From Anabaena minutissima FACHB-250 (GTDB lineage Bacteria > Cyanobacteriota > Cyanobacteriia > Cyanobacteriales > Nostocaceae), in assembly GCF_014697125.1 (NCBI RefSeq), contig NZ_JACJRG010000018.1, forward strand, positions 62,001 through 126,000: a stretch of 64,000 nt of DNA, in the 5' to 3' direction. The notes beneath the pieces are model-generated. The model made no database searches. It was not told the origin of the DNA and saw only the letters and a program-made list of their open reading frames with translations. Below, piece by piece: positions 61,514 to 64,000 of the stretch. The position numbers were made by a program, and so were the translations under genes. Within the stretch, counting starts at the first letter, position 1. Each line of letters starts with the position of its first letter.

Positions 61514-62701
61514 ATGAAAACGGCATTGATTCGACACTGGAAATTGTGCTGGTGTTTGCTGATAATTTGCTGGATGCTGGTTTGGCTACCAGTATCTGCA
61601 ACACCTCCAACAGTTAACAACCTCCGACAACAACAGCAACAAATTAATCAAGAACGCCAGAATGTGATTCAGGAACGCGATCGCCTGACTAATTTACAAC
61701 AGGCGGCGCAAAATCACCTGACTGGGATAGCCAAGAACCTGCAAACTACCAACAGCCAAATTCAAGAAAGTGAGGCGCGATTACAAGCTGCTACTCAACG
61801 TCTCCAGCAACTAGAAGCTGATTTATATGTGGCGGAACGTGCGTATGGAGAACGCCAATTAGCAACCATAGCTAGGTTAAGGTATCTCCAGCGATCGCCA
61901 ATCAGTCAAGGATGGGCAGTATTATTACAAAGCCGTGATATCAGCGACTTTATCAGCCGTCGCTATCAATTAAAGTTAGTGTATCAGGCTGACCAACAAA
62001 TTTTGGCGAAGCTCGAAACTCAAGCCACACTGATTAATCAACAAAAAACCCAATTAGAAGAACAAAAGAACGAAGTTGCTTTAATTAGAGAGCAATTATT
62101 ATCACAAAAAGCTGATTACCAAGCTCAAGCACAGTCTCAATCAGAATTAGTTCAAAGGCTAAATAGCGATCGCCTAGCTTTAGAAGCCGCACAAAACCAA
62201 CTAGAAAGAGATTCCCAAAATTTAGAAACCCTCATTCAACAAAAGGTAGCAGAAGCCAGAGCCAGAGAGGAGGCGCAAGCTAAAGCCAATAACCGCAAAA
62301 ACGTTTTTATTGGCGGTACTGGATTATTTGCCCTTCCTAGCAATGCACGTACAAGCAGTTCCTTTGGCTGGCGTGTACATCCCATTCTCGGTTATCGCCG
62401 CTTTCATGCTGGGTTAGATTTTGCTGCTAGTTACGGGAGTACCATTCGCGCCGCCGATTCCGGGACGGTGATTTTTGCTGGTTGGTATGGTGGTTATGGT
62501 AAAACAGTAATTATCGATCACGGCAGAGGTATGACTACACTATACGGACACAGTAGTGAATTATATGTGACAGAAGGACAAACAGTGCAAAGAGGTCAGG
62601 CGATCGCCTCTGTCGGTTCTACTGGTTTATCTACCGGGCCACACCTGCATTTTGAAGTCCGCCGCAATGGTACACCAGTCAACCCAGCCGATTATCTGTA
62701 A
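61514..62701 (+). CDS. M23 family peptidoglycan hydrolase / EnvC-like activator
   Basis: 395 residues from ATG 61514, beginning a signal peptide (LIRHWKLCWCLLIICWMLVW ... SATPPT). A long coiled coil at about 35-255, then a LytM domain with HAGLDFA and HLHFEV zinc motifs, GMTTLYGHSSEL and GQAIASVGSTGLSTGPHLH. The Zn ligands (HxxxD, HxH) are complete, so it may be catalytically active, not just an activator. Acts on peptide cross-links in the periplasm. Another ATG 21 codons upstream precedes the signal and is disfavoured. Confidence 0.93.
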   Translation: MKTALIRHWKLCWCLLIICWMLVWLPVSATPPTVNNLRQQQQQINQERQNVIQERDRLTNLQQAAQNHLTGIAKNLQTTNSQIQESEARLQAATQRLQQLEADLYVAERAYGERQLATIARLRYLQRSPISQGWAVLLQSRDISDFISRRYQLKLVYQADQQILAKLETQATLINQQKTQLEEQKNEVALIREQLLSQKADYQAQAQSQSELVQRLNSDRLALEAAQNQLERDSQNLETLIQQKVAEARAREEAQAKANNRKNVFIGGTGLFALPSNARTSSSFGWRVHPILGYRRFHAGLDFAASYGSTIRAADSGTVIFAGWYGGYGKTVIIDHGRGMTTLYGHSSELYVTEGQTVQRGQAIASVGSTGLSTGPHLHFEVRRNGTPVNPADYL

Positions 62702-62742
62702 TACCAAATGTTTGATATCGTGATATAATTAGCCAATAACGA

Positions 62743-62815
62743 GGGCGCGTAGCTCAGTGGATAGAGCAACAGATTCCGGTTCTGTGGGTCGGGGGTTCAA
62801 ATCCCTCCGCGCTCG
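62743..62815 (+). tRNA. tRNA-Arg (CCG)
   Basis: 73-nt cloverleaf: GGGCGCG paired with CGCGCTC (one G-U), discriminator G, D-arm GCTCAGTGGATAGAGC, anticodon stem ACAGA/TCTGT with loop TTCCGGT (anticodon CCG), T-arm GGGGGTTCAAATCCCTC. No CCA encoded. Confidence 0.96.
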
Positions 62816-63109
62816 TTACCTTTTTCAAGACTAACCACAAAATCGAGAGGTCATTTTCTCTCAGTTTTCTCTCACTCAATCCAATGTATCCCCAAAACAG
62901 GCAAATAGGGGTGAATAGTTGGCTTGAGATAAACTTATCATTCACAGTTTACTTCGATTTAGTGTGAGCTATTTTGAATAATTCCGATTTGATGAAACAA
63001 ATATACAAATCAATATTTTAAGTAGATTTACTCAGGCAAGTATATGGTATAAATTGATATGTTTTCATAAAAGTAGATAACTACTTATTTAAAATCCAAG
63101 AAAAAAATA

Positions 63110-63550
63110 ATGATTAGAAGATACTGGAAGATATGGTCATCTGTTGCCTTATTAATATTTAGTATCTCTGCTTGTTCAAATGGAAAAATCCAAGATACTA
63201 AAAGTAATACTAATAGTCCTGATAATGAGTTTGAATATCAATTAAATTTCTTTTTAAAAGAAGAAGATAGCTCAGTAAGAGTTGCGTATCAACAACTTTT
63301 TGGAAAAGATAAATCAATCCAAGAAGCTAAAGAATATTGCAAAAAGCTTGATCAAGGTAAGAATAAAATTACTTTAGTGAATGAGATATATGATGATTTA
63401 ACCAAAAAAGTTAAGGATAATACAATTACTGAAAGAGAACAAAAAGCGATTTTTACAGTACATAGTACAATCCAATTTACAGCACAAGACATATATTGTC
63501 CGCAGCATAGAGACAAAACCCAAATCCCCTTAAATGAACGATTAAAATAA
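63110..63550 (+). CDS. putative lipoprotein, uncharacterised
   Basis: 146 residues. Signal peptide WKIWSSVALLIFSISAC with lipobox ISAC (Cys22). Mature part is Lys- and Glu-rich, and EYCKKLDQGKN with a second Cys near the end (DIYCPQHRD) is reminiscent of DUF732, not certain. AAGAAAAAAATA upstream offers a weak ribosome site. Much more AT-rich than the neighbours, so recent acquisition is possible. Confidence 0.68.
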   Translation: MIRRYWKIWSSVALLIFSISACSNGKIQDTKSNTNSPDNEFEYQLNFFLKEEDSSVRVAYQQLFGKDKSIQEAKEYCKKLDQGKNKITLVNEIYDDLTKKVKDNTITEREQKAIFTVHSTIQFTAQDIYCPQHRDKTQIPLNERLK

Positions 63551-64000
63551 CTGATAATTTCTTAACTTCCCAATTTTATGCATAAAAGCATTTGATTACT
63601 ATGCTCCCAGAGAAAAAGTTATGAATCTAATTTAATCCTCATTCCTAAATATAAATAACTATCAATAATTTTTTATATAATTAAAGGTTAGTTAAGTTAT
63701 GGAAAATAAAAGTTAAAATAATTAATCGTATTCAGCCGCAAGTACACTAATCCGAATCAAATATAGCTTATTAAGACGAATATCATATATACCATATACA
63801 CATTAATCTATATATTTATAACCGCACTCATCTATTTTTCTTACTGTAGTTAATCTAATATAACTGTCATAGTTAATTTATCACCTTAAGCTATCAGATA
63901 GTTAGAGATAGAAACAATAACTCATTTTATCTATAGAATACCGCGCTAGGTGTAACTACTTATGTTAGATCGCCGTGTTTAACAGTGATTACTTTATCTC
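63551..64000. other. AT-rich terminal region
   Basis: 450 bp with no supported gene or RNA; short inverted pieces such as TATATACCATATAC only. A gene may begin beyond the window end. Confidence 0.4.

Noticed and set aside
62754..62945. 63-codon minus-strand frame over tRNA-Arg
   Set aside because: Shadow of the tRNA and its flank.

Overview
The window reads as chromosome of a filamentous, probably heterocyst-forming cyanobacterium of the Nostoc/Anabaena type. Evidence: many copies of the palindromic octamer GCGATCGC (HIP1), arrays of 7-bp tandem repeats (cyanobacterial STRR), NdhM, a ferredoxin-type nitrite reductase, NarB with its partner NarM, a carotenoid isomerase, and a small protein resembling a heterocyst-associated family. 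No species can be assigned from sequence alone.

Layout. 1-3463 (minus): rplS, tRNA-Trp, secE, nusG, rplK, rplA and the start of rplJ, with an L10-type leader before rplJ. 3778-8094: a glycosyltransferase, a decayed ISKra4-like insertion sequence with intact ends, a small regulator-like protein and ndhM. 9370-17678: a phosphosignalling locus with a zinc-ribbon PP2C phosphatase and a zinc-ribbon Ser/Thr kinase that share a membrane anchor and C-terminal domain, a CHAT-FHA protein, an unknown acidic protein, and a convergent FHA-PrsW intramembrane protease. 18306-35050: nitrate assimilation, with nirA-nrtABCD-nrtP-narB on the minus strand, narM further downstream, and a Rieske protein plus a HEAT-repeat protein (candidate NirB) diverging from nirA. 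PfpI, PsiE and DUF1624 genes lie among them. 35183-50789: housekeeping and small genes (FAD oxidoreductase, MltA, DUF72, CrtH, Upp, YggT, O-methyltransferase, MgtE, a Cys-rich copper-type four-helix protein, several unknowns). 50830-55408: MerA-like flavoprotein, two TVP38/TMEM64 proteins, a TIGR04283-type glycosyltransferase and a small NrtS nitrate transporter. 55392-64000: SLOG-like protein, Ca/Na antiporter, Uma2 nuclease, dapL, trmFO, a toxin-antitoxin pair with a perfect 18-bp palindrome upstream, an M23 peptidase, tRNA-Arg and a lipoprotein.

How it works together. Nitrate enters by up to three unrelated transporters (ABC NrtABCD, MFS NrtP, small NrtS). NarB, helped by NarM, reduces it to nitrite, and NirA, probably helped by NirB, reduces nitrite to ammonium with ferredoxin. 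The kinase/phosphatase pair could write and erase the phosphothreonine marks that the FHA domains of the two neighbouring protease-like proteins would read. That locus is the best candidate here for an undescribed system.

Repeat biology is prominent. Heptamer arrays sit in many spacers, inside narB, and across the stop codons of nirA, nrtD and an O-methyltransferase. A conserved GC-rich core recurs beside several arrays. A 122-bp MITE-like element occurs twice.
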